DNA from: Kappaphycus alvarezii
Taxonomy: Eukaryota > Rhodophyta > Florideophyceae > Gigartinales > Solieriaceae
Direction: 5' to 3'
Assembly: GCA_002205965.3 (NCBI GenBank)
Contig: NADL03000740.1
Span: forward strand, 124,001-188,000
Length of the DNA: 64,000 bases
This document shows positions 43,419 to 55,109 of the stretch, in pieces. The position numbers and the translations under genes were made by a program. Below the pieces are notes generated by a model that was given only the letters and a program-made list of their open reading frames with translations, had not been told where the DNA came from and made no database searches. Position 1 is the stretch's first letter. Each line of letters starts with the position of its first letter.

Positions 43419-43852
43419 GGAAAGCGATGATGCTAATTGCAAACAAGTGGTGCAAGGTCGGATGAAGTTTCGGCTGCCAAAGACTTCGGAAGAACTGTTG
43501 AATAGACAAGTATCGTACTGCAGATCGGAGCTACAAATCACAGAGAAAACGAGGTAATCGTTCAAAGTAGCTAGCTTATCTTTAATCCTTGCAGTACAAG
43601 TCGGTACCCATCATTCTTGAACATGCCCCGTCAAACTTGAACCAAAAATATAAAGGTTTCTATAAAATTAGGCATTTCCTACTTTTCCAGTCATTTTGTC
43701 AACAATAAACTTATCGAATGGAAGTTATTTAGTGTTACCCAGTGACGACTTACCACGCGCAATGCTCTCCCAGAGGCGTGGATATCCACGTGTACAACCG
43801 ACCACATCTTCCATACATTAAAATAATACCTACGACCCAAATTGTGGACAGT

Positions 43853-44149
43853 TGTCGTTGCTATGCCCTCTTTTGTCCTACAGCTGGACCTTCGCCCGAC
43901 CCAGTTCCTTCGCTAGGCGACCTACAACTCCATCGGCGGAGGAGATTGGGCGCAAGAAGACGAAGAACAAAACGAAACCACTGCTTTTAGGGAGGGTCGC
44001 GGACGAGTCCCCACCGGCGCCGGGCACACTTTTATGATGAAATTAACTGTAAAAATGACCAACGCTAACAGTTTGAAAAAGAACTGTAAAAATAAGTTGT
44101 CACTTCAAGCTACCAAACGAGGCAGCCGGGAATTGCTCGCGGGTTTCCA
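43853..44149 (-). repeat. 3' LTR of copia element 3
   Basis: On plus it starts TGTCGTTGC and ends TTTCCA, so on minus it reads TGGAAA to GCAACGACA. It is a direct repeat of 48870-49170, sharing for example CCCAGTTCCTTCGCTAGGCG and CCCCACCGGCGCCGGG. Just above it, on minus, purine-rich GCGGGAGTG precedes the LTR and could be the polypurine tract. Confidence 0.82.
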
Positions 44150-44179
44150 CACTCCCGCATTTTCTATTTGGGAGCTTGG

Positions 44180-44690
44180 TCGGGCCTTAGGATCAACTTT
44201 TGAACCGGGCATCCACCCACCTCAGATTTGAGTAAAGCCACCAGTGCTCCATTTTCCTTAACTTTGGACATCCAGTCAGCAAGGTTATCTTTAGAGCTCA
44301 CAAGTCCGACTTGCATCATTCAATTGCACTTTTAAGACTCGTGGGCCGCTAAAATGCCGATAATTAGACGCCATTTAGTTGCTTGTTGTTCCTTTGTGAC
44401 TGAATTAAACAACTGCTTCGAGTCGGTAAAACAGTGGAGCGGCATTTGTTTCCCGAACATGGTCCGATGGTCCTTACAGAGGACGAATGACCCATCAAAT
44501 CCATCTGTAAATGCGTATAATTCGCCTTCCATGATAGATCGAACATTCTTTTTGGATTTTTTGCTAGAATAATTGAGAACACGCGCCTTACCGGAATCGT
44601 AGGTTGAAAGGATGGTAAATCCCAGTTTAGACGATAAATAGTCGTTCGCTGCGAATGACGCATCAGTTTAGATCTTCGGACACAATGAAT
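44180..44690 (-). pseudogene. RNase H of copia element 3
   Basis: Runs from SDASFAANDYLSSKLGFTIL (first catalytic Asp, about 44610-44670) through KKSKKNVRSIMEGELYAFTD with the second acidic residue, and GFDGSFVLCKD, to MPLHCFTDSKQLFNSVTKEQ. The C-terminal copia tail is SSKDNLADWMSKVKENGAL, near 44230-44290. One stop (TAA near 44327) and frame changes are present. Confidence 0.8.
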
Positions 44691-45745
44691 TTGTGTCAAG
44701 ATACGCGTACTTGAGGCCGGACACACGTCCGCTTTTTGCTATCTTTACAGCGCTGTTGAACTCAACAACCTTATTTATTGAAAAAGTTTCCTTCCTTACT
44801 TGTGCAGCTCGGTTAATCAGGCAGCAAAGCTCGGGATGGGTTTTCGAGAGCCAAGATAGCATTGCGCGATACTTCCGAAACTCTGCGCATGTGCAATCCT
44901 TTGGAATAATCGATAGCTTCATGACATTGCGCCATTGTGTCACATCAAACTCTCCAGGACTGGTAGTCCTGGCAACTGTACCGAAGAAGTCAAAGTTATC
45001 GCAGGCTCTTGGCTTTGAATCGATTCGCTCGAGATATTTCAAAGTTCGTTTCTCGAATTCTTTTGTTCCAGCACGTAAGTTATGATCCACATATCACTAT
45101 CATAACTTCGAGCTCTCCATCCGAGATCTTGAGATAAAGGGCTGGGTCCCCAATAGTATGGGATATTTAGAGTTCGTTTCCGACATGAAAATGGATATTG
45201 ATACCCCAATAGTCGCCCGCATCGCAGAAACCATATAATGGCCGTAGTAACTAGAGAAATTCACCATCTCCGATACCAATTGCCTCGAGATCTTCACTCT
45301 TGGGAAAAATGAATATTTTTCTACTCATCTTGTCCTTGCTCTGTATGTATGCTTGATTCACGTCGTGAGAGAAATATCCAAAATCTCTTGTAAGCGGTAA
45401 AAAAAAGTATCACGCGGATGGAAAGGGACCTAAGGGTTGCATTGTCATGTACCATGTACGGCTTCTCCTTATCTCTGTGACCCTGGATGATGTAACGGGT
45501 CTTTCCATCTCATCCTTCGCTCTCATGCTCTTAACGAACAAGAAAAAGAGTCTTCCTATGATATTAGCATTACTAGATACGCCTTTCTTCGATACCACTT
45601 TCCATACTTTCCTTTCGTTCAGGGCAATGATATCTTTCAGCTTAGCAGCCTTGAAATTTTCGTTGTTCCTGCGCGGATCATCGCGCTTTAAGGCCTCGGT
45701 GTTGAGCACGCCAGTATATGCAATGTCGAACAGCGCGACGTCCAA
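44690..45745 (-). pseudogene. Reverse transcriptase of copia element 3
   Basis: The N-terminal part (45745-45410) reads AAKLKDIIALNERKVWKVVS, SSNANIIGRLFFLFVKS and then a degraded KARYV-type segment with TMQPLGPF. The middle (45100-45410) is poorly preserved and I could not find the YVDD box. The C-terminal part (45090-44668) is good: FGTVARTTSPGEFDVTQW, FRKYRAMLSWLSKTHPELCC and LINRAAQVRKETF, the fungal/oomycete-type copia thumb. Inactive. Confidence 0.8.
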
Positions 45746-45876
45746 TGTGTCTCTAATCCTCTACCGATCACGCTCGGCCTGCTGTTTGTTAGCAAGCAAG
45801 TTCATGAGCTCGTCCGGCGATTCATGGTTCTGCTCATTGATCGGTTCATCAGCCTCATCTGCAGCCGTGTCATTGC

Positions 45877-46972
45877 CTACAGCCATGCATGAATTGTTCG
45901 CAGGAGCGACGGTTGGCGCCAAGTCACTGACAGTGGGATTATCGCCTTCTGTTTGAGATTTTTCACCTTGTCGACGGAAGCACGGATCTGCCAGTCACCG
46001 ATGTCTAAATTCAAAGACTTTCCGTGAACTTCGCGCACCATGTAATGTACAATCCACTTACCTATAGGCTTTTGTCTATACATGAGAAAATCATCACCGA
46101 GAGAGAACACTGCGTCGGCTTCAGCAGGAACATTCATGCGAAAGGCTGACTTTAAGCTGACATTGTGGGAAATCCTTGTCACCTCCTTGCATGCCTCCGC
46201 CAACAACCGCATGAGACTGCTGTGATCAGGAAGGTCCTTCGGCATTAGAGGTTTTCGTGGCGAGACTCCGAACACAAGGAGAGTGGGGACAAGACCTGAC
46301 CGGTCGGCTTTGTCGTTAGTCGCCCTCACGGCCAACTGGAGTTGTAGTGCACGTTCTACTTGTGAGTCATATGAGATTAATTTTTTGTAAAAATGTGAAG
46401 AACGAATGGTAACGTTCGCCGACACCGAGAACGTTGTGAACCTCAACTACAGAGGGTTGTTACTTGATTCCAGCAGCCTGTAAAAGGTTCTTCCATTCGA
46501 TAGAATCGAACTGGGGTCCCTAATCTGTGGCAAATTTTTCAGGGAAACAGAGGTAGGTTGAAAACCATATGCGAATGAAAGCAGACCGTGTCGTAGTCGT
46601 TGATTCTCTGTCTCGGAAACACGCCCCGTTAAACTTCGTATCCTTTTCAACCACATGTAGAACCGTACATCTCTCCAGCTTCATAAGGTCTAGAAATACT
46701 GTGCGGCTAAACAGGCAGTCGCCGTCGGGCAAGGATACCTTGAACCGGTGAGGTCCGTCTGCTTCGCGTTGACAGACTTCACTGGTCGCAGATATGTGTT
46801 CAAGGTCGACCAAAAACCCTGAGGAGGTTGACTCAGGATCAGGTCTCTGCATGATGGAGTGTAACGTCCCAGGTTGCGGATGATAGAAGTGGCGATGCAC
46901 CTTCCTTAGTTCTGCAGAGGTGAAAAACACGTTAATGGCCCATTTGATGTGAATATGCCGGCGCTTACGCAA
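45877..46972 (-). pseudogene. Integrase region of copia element 3
   Basis: Begins with the gag-pre-integrase motif ELRRVHRRF-like (ELRKVHRHFYHPQPGTLHSI, about 46860-46920). Then GPHRFKVSLPDGDCLFSRTV, which holds the first core strand, and VLHVVEKDTKFNGACF with WFSTYLCFPEKFATD (46520-46760). After frame changes the C-terminal part (46446-45877) reads LQLAVRATNDKADRSGLVPT, LLVFGVSPRKP and GKWIVHYMVREVHGKSLNLD, matching the region before the chromatin-binding tail in relatives. Several breaks. Confidence 0.82.
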
Positions 46973-46984
46973 TAATTAAAGATT

Positions 46985-47340
46985 CTAAACATGTGTATTC
47001 GAGATTACCTTATCATCTGCGAAGTAAAGGGTTAAGCAAGCCTGCGTCAACGAGTCCAGTCCCAATAGTAAGGGTAAATCTATTTCGACAACATCAGCTG
47101 TAACTGAAAGGAAGAACTTACTGGAGATTGATATTCTTACTGCTATGCGTCCCAATACTTTGTCTAGATTCTCCAAATGTAAACGTCAACTTCCTTCCTT
47201 GGACGAAATCAAGGAGATCCAAGCTGAGCAGAGCGCAGTATGCTTCGGCCTGCGCCTTCCCGACAACAGTTTTCTGTGCCCCCGAGTCTACGCAAGCGCC
47301 TTCAAACTACTTTGAGGTGGAATCATCCAATGGGTAATCC
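46985..47340 (-). pseudogene. Aspartic protease of copia element 3
   Basis: Around 47230-47300 the minus strand reads ACVDSGAQKTVVGKAQAEAY, where D-S-G-A is the catalytic motif. The second half is in the frame at 46985-47176, with VEIDLPLLLGLDSLTQACLT, the family's LLLGLD block. One frame change lies between them. Confidence 0.75.
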
Positions 47341-47474
47341 ATCAAGAAGATCTAACTAGTTTCTGTGTCTCCCGCTGGATCAATATTGGGGAGAAAAATT
47401 GCTGGAGTCCAATTAACTTTCTAGTGCTGCTTGGAATATCGCAAGATCGTCCTGATCGGACTGATTAACAACAC

Positions 47475-47904
47475 TCATTTGATCGCCCTGTTGTAAATCA
47501 TCAAGATGCTTACAAAGATCAGAAAGCACCACAATGATGCGTCGTGCAATCTGTGCAGCTGCATCCCTGTCTTCAGCGTCGTCATATATTCCATGAGCGA
47601 GTGTAACGATGATGCGGAGTGAAGAGAATAGAGGAATTCCAGCTCCTCTGGCGTTGAGGAAGTTCCGGAGTTCAACCTAGACGGAGGGGAGATCGCAGAT
47701 TTCCTTTGCAAACAACCTTGCAGTGGGAGCAAATATGCCACAATATCTTTCAATCGGGTTCCCCTGAGGCCGGGATCCAGCGATCGTATGCACAACACAA
47801 CGAAAAATTTCGCCGAACTTGTCAACGATACAAGTTTCCTGATCGAAAATATGACGCACGAAGTTAGGCACCTCACTGCCTTCTGAATTTTCTTCTCTGG
47901 ACAT
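47475..47904 (-). pseudogene. Gag of copia element 3
   Basis: An ATG at 47904 starts MSREENSEGSEVPNFVRHIF, followed by SRPQGNPIERYCGIFAPTAR. After a frame change near 47680 a helical, Leu-rich part continues (LNSGTSSTPEELEFLYSLHS) to about 47475. Zinc-knuckle cysteines are not visible. The call rests mainly on position between the 5' leader and protease. Confidence 0.5.
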
Positions 47905-48072
47905 GATTTTTGCACGAGGAACGGACGTAGGAGGTCGGTAGAGGTGATGGATGGGCGCAAATGAGGCGATGTGATATGAAAAGAACAGATTTCTCTGCGA
48001 CCAAAAGTATCCAAACAAACAAAAAACTCTTGATCTTGATACTTCTGTACTTGGTGAAGAAGGGTACTCCGA

Positions 48073-48166
48073 CCCTAGGCGACCAGTCTCCTACTGGCGG
48101 ATGGTTCAGAGTACTCAGACCCTTTGCGACCAGTCCCGTACTGGCGGAAGGATCGGGTATTGAACC
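48073..48166. repeat. 47-bp direct repeat with hairpins and a pol III box-B-like site
   Basis: Two units start at 48073 and 48120, each with GCGACCAGT-C-n-CC-n-TACTGGCGGA. Within each, CCAGT and ACTGG (48083-48097 and 48130-48144) form a 5-bp hairpin. On minus, GGTTCAATACC (48156-48166) matches a pol III B box. It lies in the leader of copia element 3 and may be a SINE remnant; no convincing A box was found. Confidence 0.45.
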
Positions 48167-48469
48167 TAGGCACGGGGACGCCCCTACCCCGAAGAGGGAG
48201 CCCTTTCAGCAGTCAAACCCCGCTCAGGCCCAGTGCGAGGTGGATATGACTCCGTTCTGGAAATCCCCCCAAGTTACCGAGGATAAAATTAACTGGGTCC
48301 TTACCCTATACGAGCGTTCCCCGAGACGTTCCCCAGCAAACCGCTGCAGCCAGGTCAACAATAATCACAACCGATTAATACCAAATAAGTCCACACTTGT
48401 ATACCGAAGAGCTTTAGTTACTTCAGCGGCTTCCGAGAAACCTACGACTACACAGAAGCAGAATTCGGG

Positions 48470-48650
48470 GTGTGTGGACACACAGCCACAAGCACAAGCA
48501 ACTACAAGCACACGCAACCACAACCACACACAACACACAACCACATACACACACAAAACCAAAACAACAGGGTGCTTGGGGGAGGGTGTGAGGCGCCACA
48601 CGGGCACACGCAAAAAAACACAGCAGCACGGCAGTCAGGTAACAACGCAA
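48470..48650. repeat. CA/ACA-rich low-complexity tract
   Basis: Plus strand is rich in CACAACCACA-type repeats with few G (ACAACACACAACCACATACA). Cys/Val-rich frames on minus and Thr/Gln/His-rich frames on plus here reflect composition, not genes. Confidence 0.8.
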
Positions 48651-48869
48651 CGAGGTAACGAAGAAAAATACACACGAACAATATAGTGAACGAGAAAGAC
48701 TTGAGGTGAGGTTGGAGAGGAGGAGCAGGGGGAGGGCAGGTATGGAGGGGTAGGTAGTGATGGAGGAAAACGAGGGTTGGAGGTGGGCGAGAGGAGAGAG
48801 GGAGGGCGGAGACAACGGCGAATATGAGAGGGGAGACTGGTAGAAAAAGCTTGCAACTTGACTAATTAT

Positions 48870-49170
48870 TGTCGTTGCGATGCCCTCTTTTTTCTCGCAG
48901 CTGAGCCTTCGACCGACCCAGTTCCTTCGCTAGGCGACCTATAACTCCGTCAGCGGAGGAGATCAGGCGAAAGAAGACGAAGAACAAAACGAAAATACTA
49001 CTTTTTGGGGGGTGGGGTCGCGAACAAGTCCCCACCGGCGCCGGGTACACTTTGATGATGAAATCAACTGAGAAAATGACAAACGCTAACAGTTTGAAAA
49101 ACAACTGTAAAAATAAGTTGTAACTTCAAGGTACCAGACGATGCAGGCTGCTATTGCCCGCTGTTTTCCA
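48870..49170 (-). repeat. 5' LTR of copia element 3
   Basis: Starts TGTCGTTGCGATG and ends TTTTCCA on plus; direct repeat of 43853-44149. The 850 bp between it and gag is a leader containing low-complexity and SINE-like sequence. Confidence 0.82.
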
Positions 49171-49805
49171 CAGCAGTGCATTTCCAGCGTGCATTCGTTG
49201 ATTTCTAACTGGCCCGCAATTCTGTATAATATTTGAATAAATTGAAATATTAATACTAAGTACAGTGAAATTTTTTTATGATGCAGCTAGTATGGATTTA
49301 TGCAGATACAGTCGGCAAGAGGAGGCCTGCAAAATACCGATTCAAAAACTTAAACGTGGGTTACGGGGACATATAGAGTAATGTATGAGCAAAATGCATT
49401 TTTCTTGTCAAAAAAGGAATGGAAATTAAAAGTATTCTAGATATATTTACTACCAAATTCACTCCTGCGTAAGTATATATGATGTACCTCCTTTCAAATA
49501 CTGACTTAACTTCAGTTTAGAAACTGAAATAAAATCAATTTAAACATTAACGTCTTGTTGTCCCATGGTAGATCGACTCAAACGGTTTGAATTTCTTACC
49601 TTCTACAGATGATTCCGGATTGCCAAAAGTCGTCCTTCGAATGAAATTGGGACTGAAAAAGACTCCCCTTAGCGAACAACGCGGTCTTGAGCTTTTGATC
49701 TAGCAACCGAGTCCATCCAAGCCCTTTGGCGAGCTTTTAAGCTTCTTGTTATGCCCTTCTCATATCTGGGCTCAATTATTTCTCGATGTGATCTTGGCGT
49801 CTCTT
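49171..49805. other. AT-rich spacer, no gene
   Basis: No long frame and no recognised motif. Confidence 0.4.
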
Positions 49806-49808
49806 TTC

Positions 49809-51298
49809 TTACAACTCTTCTAGTAGATTAATGGCATCATCACGGGTAACCTCAATTCCAACACTGGTATCAACCAGACCAGCTCTTACGGACGGTTCCA
49901 TCGGCCCGTTACGCTTCGGTTCAAGAAAATGTGCTCTTGAAGCTCTACATACTTCTTTAGTCGTCAGAAAAGAAGATCTGCATTTAGGATTTTCTGATAC
50001 TGGAGCCATGTGGTATCGCCAGGTCCAGGGGCCAAATTACAGCTTTTTTGAACCCACCTTCACTTTTTTGACCGTCAGAGCAGTCTTGTACGCTTCTGCT
50101 GTAGAATCCTATTTATGAAGCCCGTGTAGCTTTAATAAACCCGAAGATACGATACCTGCGTTTCGGAGCGACATACGGATAGCAGCTTCGTTACCATAAT
50201 GCTTGAGAGGACCAAACGCGCGTACATCCAAAGGTTGAAGACGGTCACTGCTATGTGCAGGGAGAGCTATCGAAGCAATGCGGGAATTCTTCACCAGCAA
50301 TTATGCACTTGAATGGAGATGAGAGCGAAAGGCGTCAAAGAATGCAATAATCCATCGATCTGCGGGATGCTTTGAACGAACAACTGAGATGAAAATGTAA
50401 ACCAAAAATTAAAAAATGATTCCGTCAAAACTGCCCACGTCCCGTCTCCTGAATGGAATCCAAATATCAGGGATCAAACTGGAAACATTTTCAGAACTAA
50501 CAGAGTCATGAAATTGGTGTTTATGAATGCCTTTGAAAACCGCTGCTGGTGATGTAGATTCGCCGCTTGCACTCACGCATATTAGAAGAGATATACAGTT
50601 GATGTAATGAAAGTCCACTCTTGGCCAGGTCCCTTTGTTTCCAACAGACTTAATAACTAGTTTTCCGCCTTTCCCGACAAGATACCTTCCAGTTGAGAAC
50701 CCCGTCTCTTCAAAAATGTAGACTTAACGGGCAGAATTGATGCCATACGTAAACCAATGACACCTGCGCAAAAAAATGGGAAACAGTGTCAGAATTGAAA
50801 CAGTAAACACGCAATTGGTCTACAGGGCGGGCCAAAATTAATTTCAACTTGTTCAAATTTCTCGCAAGAAACCTGCGGAGCCATGAATGAGAAAAATTAG
50901 CCTGAAATAGTCGTATAGAGGCAGTCCCAGCATCTTTTAATTCATCCCGGTTGTTGCCAACTATGATACGAACTTCCTCAATGCTGAGAAACTGTTATGT
51001 TCTGATCTTGTTAACTACACGAGTAACTATTTCCTGTTCTTGCTGAGTATTCAGTACCTCAGACAGTACTTCTTCTCGATGTGAAGAAATAAACGTCATC
51101 CCCGTTATGTCCAATTTTCGGATCCTCACGCTTGCTCCAGCGCTGCAATGTGGGCTTTGAACACTTGAAAGGCGAAATCTCTGTGCTTTCCGAAACTTTT
51201 ATGCAAGACTCTCCCTTACCAATCTTCTCAAGGGCAATTATCAACGCACATTGTGACTTTTCTGCCATTGTTCCCGTTGCGAATAGCGAATGAGTCAT
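49809..51298 (-). pseudogene. pogo/Fot-type (Tc1/mariner superfamily) transposase, decayed
   Basis: The minus frame from 51298 holds a psq-like helix-turn-helix (ALEKIGKGESCIKVSES, then PFKCSKPTLQRWSKRE). The DDE domain is seen near 50640-50730 as VYIFEETGFSTGRYLVGKGG, where relatives have NxDETGF, so the first catalytic Asp is now Glu. Then INCISLLICVSASGESTSPA and AVFKGIHKHQF (50480-50600). Then LPAHSSDRLQPLDVRAFGPL (50200-50270), the family's LPPHSTHxLQPLDVxVF block. The C-terminus has AYKTALTVKKVKVGSKK and a charged coiled tail to 49809. Stops and frame changes throughout. TA target ends were not resolved. Confidence 0.85.
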
Positions 51299-51849
51299 GG
51301 TTGATTGCCGAATGCGTACAGATGCAATGGGTGATGCGGCATTGATGGTGAGTAGGGATCAATTGGAAGGGATCATGTTCAGAGTGTACAGTTTCTGCTC
51401 TATTTTGTCGATTTTTACCCTCTATTTTCCGATCATTCTATTGAGAACTGTATAGTCGGCCATCCTGAAAAGTTTCGCGTGGAACGCGTGGTTTCCAGCA
51501 GAGAACTAAGTTCATAAAGTTCGGCGACTGGGTAATTTCATGGAGGTGTTACCCGGAAATCTGGAATGATAGATAAAAAATTGTGGTTTTTTAGCGCGAA
51601 TGATTTTTATCATCTCAAAATCTGGGTAGACGCTGTAAACCCAAAAAGTTCCCCACTTCTCGAAAAAGGGTAAGGTTTAGGGTTTTTTAGTAGTTGAAAG
51701 ACATGGCCAGCTATTTAAAGTGCTATATTAATATCCGGGAAGCCCGGTAGAGGACAAAAGGCGTGTGCTTGCCCTGGGTCCTCAACTTCCGCAGCCATTT
51801 ACTGGCCAAAGACCGATGAGCTCGAAAATAAAGCAAATATAATGCATTA

Positions 51850-51958
51850 TGTTGGTAACAGGGGTAGGGTGGATTATGGAAGGTAGTGAAGGGGCTAGCT
51901 GGCCTGAGGGGGCGCTGTCATTTTCAGCAGGGGCCTGTGCACTCACGAGTCTTGGGTA
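51850..51958 (-). repeat. Left LTR of gypsy element 4, first piece
   Basis: Starts TGTTGGTAACAGGGG and aligns with 58531 onward (TATTGGTAGTAGCGGGG). The match stops at GGGTA (51954-51958), where the Tc1/mariner relic begins; TA is the expected target of that superfamily. Confidence 0.6.
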
Positions 51959-52046
51959 TGTACCAAGTGCATGACATAATTAAATTCAGCTGGTGCTCAT
52001 CAAGTATTAATGCTTGCTGCATAAACAACCACCCATTTGAAAGCTA

Positions 52047-52908
52047 CTAGTAAGCTGAGAAAGGAATTTGCAAAAGGAGATGCTGTAAGATAAAACAAAA
52101 AAAACATTTCACAAAACACTGATTTCGGAAGGACAAAAACTTAAACTCAATTGAACTTGAGACATGATCTGGGGAATCATCCTTCTGATGAATCCAGATT
52201 TCGCCATGGTCTCTCGCGCACGAAGGCAATAAATCACCATGCAGGGTTTTCAATACTTATTTGAGTTCTTTCAATCATTAAAAAACTAAATCAATGAATC
52301 ATAAAAGGAAAAACATCTCCAAACCATTGCAGTGTGACGAACTCCTTGTGTACAAGAAAAAACCTTTTTCTGTGTTGATTTCATGCCAATAGTAGGAGAT
52401 GTAGTCTAGATATTCTAGTTTGAAATAGTTCTTGTCCGAAAACACAACTGTTTTCCTTTTTGCCCGCTCCCATTCCTCCCTTTTCGTTGCCCTCTCACCC
52501 GTTTTTTGCCCAGCAGTGAGAAAAAAAGGTCCTTCATCCAAAAATAGCTCATCTTAGTATCCTTTTGCAGTATAAAATGTACTGTAAGCTTTGAAATGTT
52601 AACATTCAAGTCTTTTCAAAGCTGGGTTTTAACAATTACCGGGTTTCGACTCTTCGCGAACCGGCCGGCGAACTGTTTCTTTTCCGGCCTTGGGTGGTCT
52701 TCCACCCCTTCTTTTCATACTATAGCCTTATGTATTTCTCAAATAGCAACTCAAAACTGATTGCGACCATCAAGTCAGGGAGCAATTGCTCTCGTTGCCA
52801 ATTTTCGGCTGCTAAGACGTCGATTTCGCCTTTCTCCGTCGATGTCAGCTGAGTGCCCCTGGGCATGCTTGTGGCTGATTGATTTCGATGTAAGTGGTCA
52901 GGTTTCAT
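52047..52908 (-). pseudogene. Tc1/mariner transposase inside the LTR of element 4
   Basis: The minus frame at 52908-52720 has the helix-turn-helix start MPRGTQLTSTEKGEIDVLAA. After breaks, 52541-52299 gives KREEWERAKRKTVVFSDKNY, with the first catalytic Asp in FSDxK, and YISYYWHEINTEKGFF, as in relatives' YRYYWHD. The frame at 52253-52047 gives MKTLHGDLLPSCARDHGEIW and IHQKDDSPDHVSSS, matching the WxxQQDNAPxHxS box with the second Asp. The third acidic residue is not seen. Boundaries are about 51959 and 53163; terminal repeats not clear. Confidence 0.82.
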
Positions 52909-53163
52909 GCATGTGGTCTCTACTGATTATGATGCGTGTAGGTATTACTGTTTAAAATCCTTAGTGCTCAGTTTTTTGCCAAAGAATATATTGAGACTAT
53001 TATTATGTCCACATGAAAAAAAGTTTCTTGTAAGTAATTATAAGACGTATCAAGACAAGCAAATTTAATTTGCACAGATGGTTTAAAAATTTGCGCAGCT
53101 TGCTATAGAGTGATCCTTCATGCATCAAGCTTTGCTATTTGTTAAGGTAACTTTGAGTTTATA

Positions 53164-53366
53164 CTTATGGAGGGCGCTGTGCCCGACATCCAGAGGTAGA
53201 TGTACCAGTTCCGCGCCCAAGAAATTAAAATATGACGAGATAAAAGATAGTTCGCGAGCTACGTACAGTAGACAAACGTACAATAAGTGCAGTACTGAAA
53301 TTAGTAGTATATGTAGTTAAAAACACAGATTTTACCAAAGCTAGCAAACTCCACTAGCAATAAACA
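53164..53366 (-). repeat. Left LTR of gypsy element 4, second piece
   Basis: From GCCCGACATCCAGAGGTAG to CAATAAACA it aligns with the right LTR from about 58630 to 58825 (CTCGACACCCAGAGGTGG to CAGAAACA). On minus a purine-rich AGAGAAG just precedes the LTR start TGTTTA, fitting a polypurine tract. Confidence 0.6.
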
Positions 53367-53671
53367 CTTCTCTAGACTGTGCACGACACAGTACACGAAG
53401 CAGCACAGCGCACCGAATGTACTTCGAAGTTCTCAACGCACCCAAATCTCCCTCGCTCCATTGGGCTACGCTTACTTCCCTTTACTCGCCGACTTCTCTC
53501 TCTATCTCCGCGCTTAGACACGTCTGCACGTACTCTAAGCTGGTTTTTGCCCTTTCATCAGTATTACCGCTTCCTTCCCTCACTCCCCGGTTTTGTTCGT
53601 CCGCTTGCTATCCTCGCAATACCTTTCTCCGAAATCATGCAGTCTTTGTCTGGAAAAAAGCTTGATTCTGG

Positions 53672-54073
53672 TTAGATAAAGCGTTTTGGACTCGATTCAT
53701 CCCTGTAAGTACGGAAGAAGCGAAAAAGGTGATACCACGCCAGAAAATCCCTACGTAGGGTACTAGCATGGGGAAAACGAGACAAACTGCCGAGAGATCG
53801 ACATGAGGGAGAGTACCTCGACTTGAGTTGATTGTCAAAGACAACGAAGATGCGTGCGTCCAATTTTTTTTCTTCGTCTTCAGGGGAATCAACGGACAGA
53901 GGGTTTCTTGAAGGCCGACTAATGCTTTCAAGTTTCGCATCTCCGCACTGAGATCTGCAAAAGTATATCATTCCACTACCCAGCGGTCTCGATAATATCA
54001 AGATTATGACGCCCGCGTTGTTGGGGGCCAGATAAAAGAAACCTTTCTTAGGGTTTCCACCGGAGTCTACCAA
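53672..54073 (-). CDS. Unrecognised 133-residue ORF within element 4
   Basis: Minus-strand frame open from 54073, starting MVDSGGNPKKGFFYL and ending at 53672, with an acidic middle (SVDSPEDEEKKLDARIF). It sits between integrase and the 3' LTR, where some gypsy elements carry an extra gene or a long integrase tail. No domain recognised; DSG here is not followed by a protease-like fold pattern. Confidence 0.3.
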   Translation of the reverse strand: MVDSGGNPKKGFFYLAPNNAGVIILILSRPLGSGMIYFCRSQCGDAKLESISRPSRNPLSVDSPEDEEKKLDARIFVVFDNQLKSRYSPSCRSLGSLSRFPHASTLRRDFLAWYHLFRFFRTYRDESSPKRFI

Positions 54074-54074
54074 C

Positions 54075-55105
54075 GTCAGAAATCGGAATCGGTCGAGTTT
54101 AAGTTCTTCGAGGCCTGAGTACTATACGGAGCCAATATCGTGAATTTCGTTTTTTACCGGGAACTTACAGGTGGTTTCGATCGTGAAATAGCTTTTTGCC
54201 TTAGTATCGCAGAGTCTATTATTGAAATGGATACCCGAGACGAGTTCCTGGCAAACCTGAGCTGAGTTACCCCTTAAGTGGTTTGGAAAATAAACGCAGG
54301 ATTAAGTGGGTATTTACAAGGACTGTAATTCGTTTTCGACGAGGAGACCAAGGAATAGCAACCAATATAACTCTGCAACTTCGCCTTTAGGGGGTACCTC
54401 CGTGATACGGGCTCCACAACCAACCGAATCGGGATTTGCAGAACGAAAGGAAGGGCACTTTGATAGGTAATTAGGTATTATACAGAAAGGTGAATACCCA
54501 CGTTAGGTAAATCATAATGATAGACTCGTGCTTTCCTCTTCTTCAGACAAGCGGCCCTGAGAAGGTTCATCTTATAGATAATGGTCTTCTAAGATCATAA
54601 TTCTTCTTTATTCTCCTCCTTTCTTCCCTTTTTCCTTTTTTTTTCTTTAAGTAATCCATTCTACGGTGCTGCTTGTCTTCTCGCATTTGATAATTGTAAT
54701 GATTGAAATCATGGCTTTTGAAACAGTACTAATCCAAAAATAAATTCAGAGTTGTACTCAAATATCGAACATGATCCAGCGAAGTATAACGAATAGTCAA
54801 TAAAACGTATGATAGAACGATAGCTCTATGGCGCAGCCCGGGTGTTCATAGGCCTTCAAATAACTCGTACGAAATTTATAGGGGATCAGTTTCCTCGCAT
54901 AGATGGCACGGCGGGAATGACGACCCCCTATAAGGTTAGCCAGTAGCGTTGATATGTAATTTTACAGATGCAATACGTTCTGAATAAACGGGACTTGAGC
55001 GAGGGCCAATCATTGTAGACTCTACGGTATTTCCGTAGGCTAAAAGGGCAAAATTACTCAAATTAAACATCTCAGTCCCTCCATGTTTTGCCTGAAGAGC
55101 CACTT
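54075..55105. other. Gene-free part of element 4
   Basis: No supported frame. A long pyrimidine tract on plus (about 54601-54651; purine-only on minus) could be an old polypurine primer site or simple sequence. Confidence 0.4.
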
Positions 55106-55109
55106 GGGA

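Larger units (their letters stand above)
43853..49170 (-). mobile_element. Ty1/copia retrotransposon (element 3), decayed but structurally complete
   Basis: Direct LTRs at 43853-44149 and 48870-49170 flank minus-strand gag, protease, integrase, reverse transcriptase and RNase H, with integrase before reverse transcriptase, the copia order. The RNase H wording (FADGFD-AF-L, LHxFTDSKQLF) is characteristic of copia elements in oomycetes, fungi and red algae; red-algal PyRE1G-type elements are the nearest group I know, though that is inference. The two LTRs differ at many positions, well over 10 percent by eye, so the insertion is old. A clear target duplication was not seen (CAGT before the left LTR, CAGC after the right). 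Confidence 0.88.

Noticed and set aside
48423..48815. 130-residue Cys/Val/Leu-rich frame on minus
   Set aside because: Reflects the CA-rich low-complexity tract; no domain.
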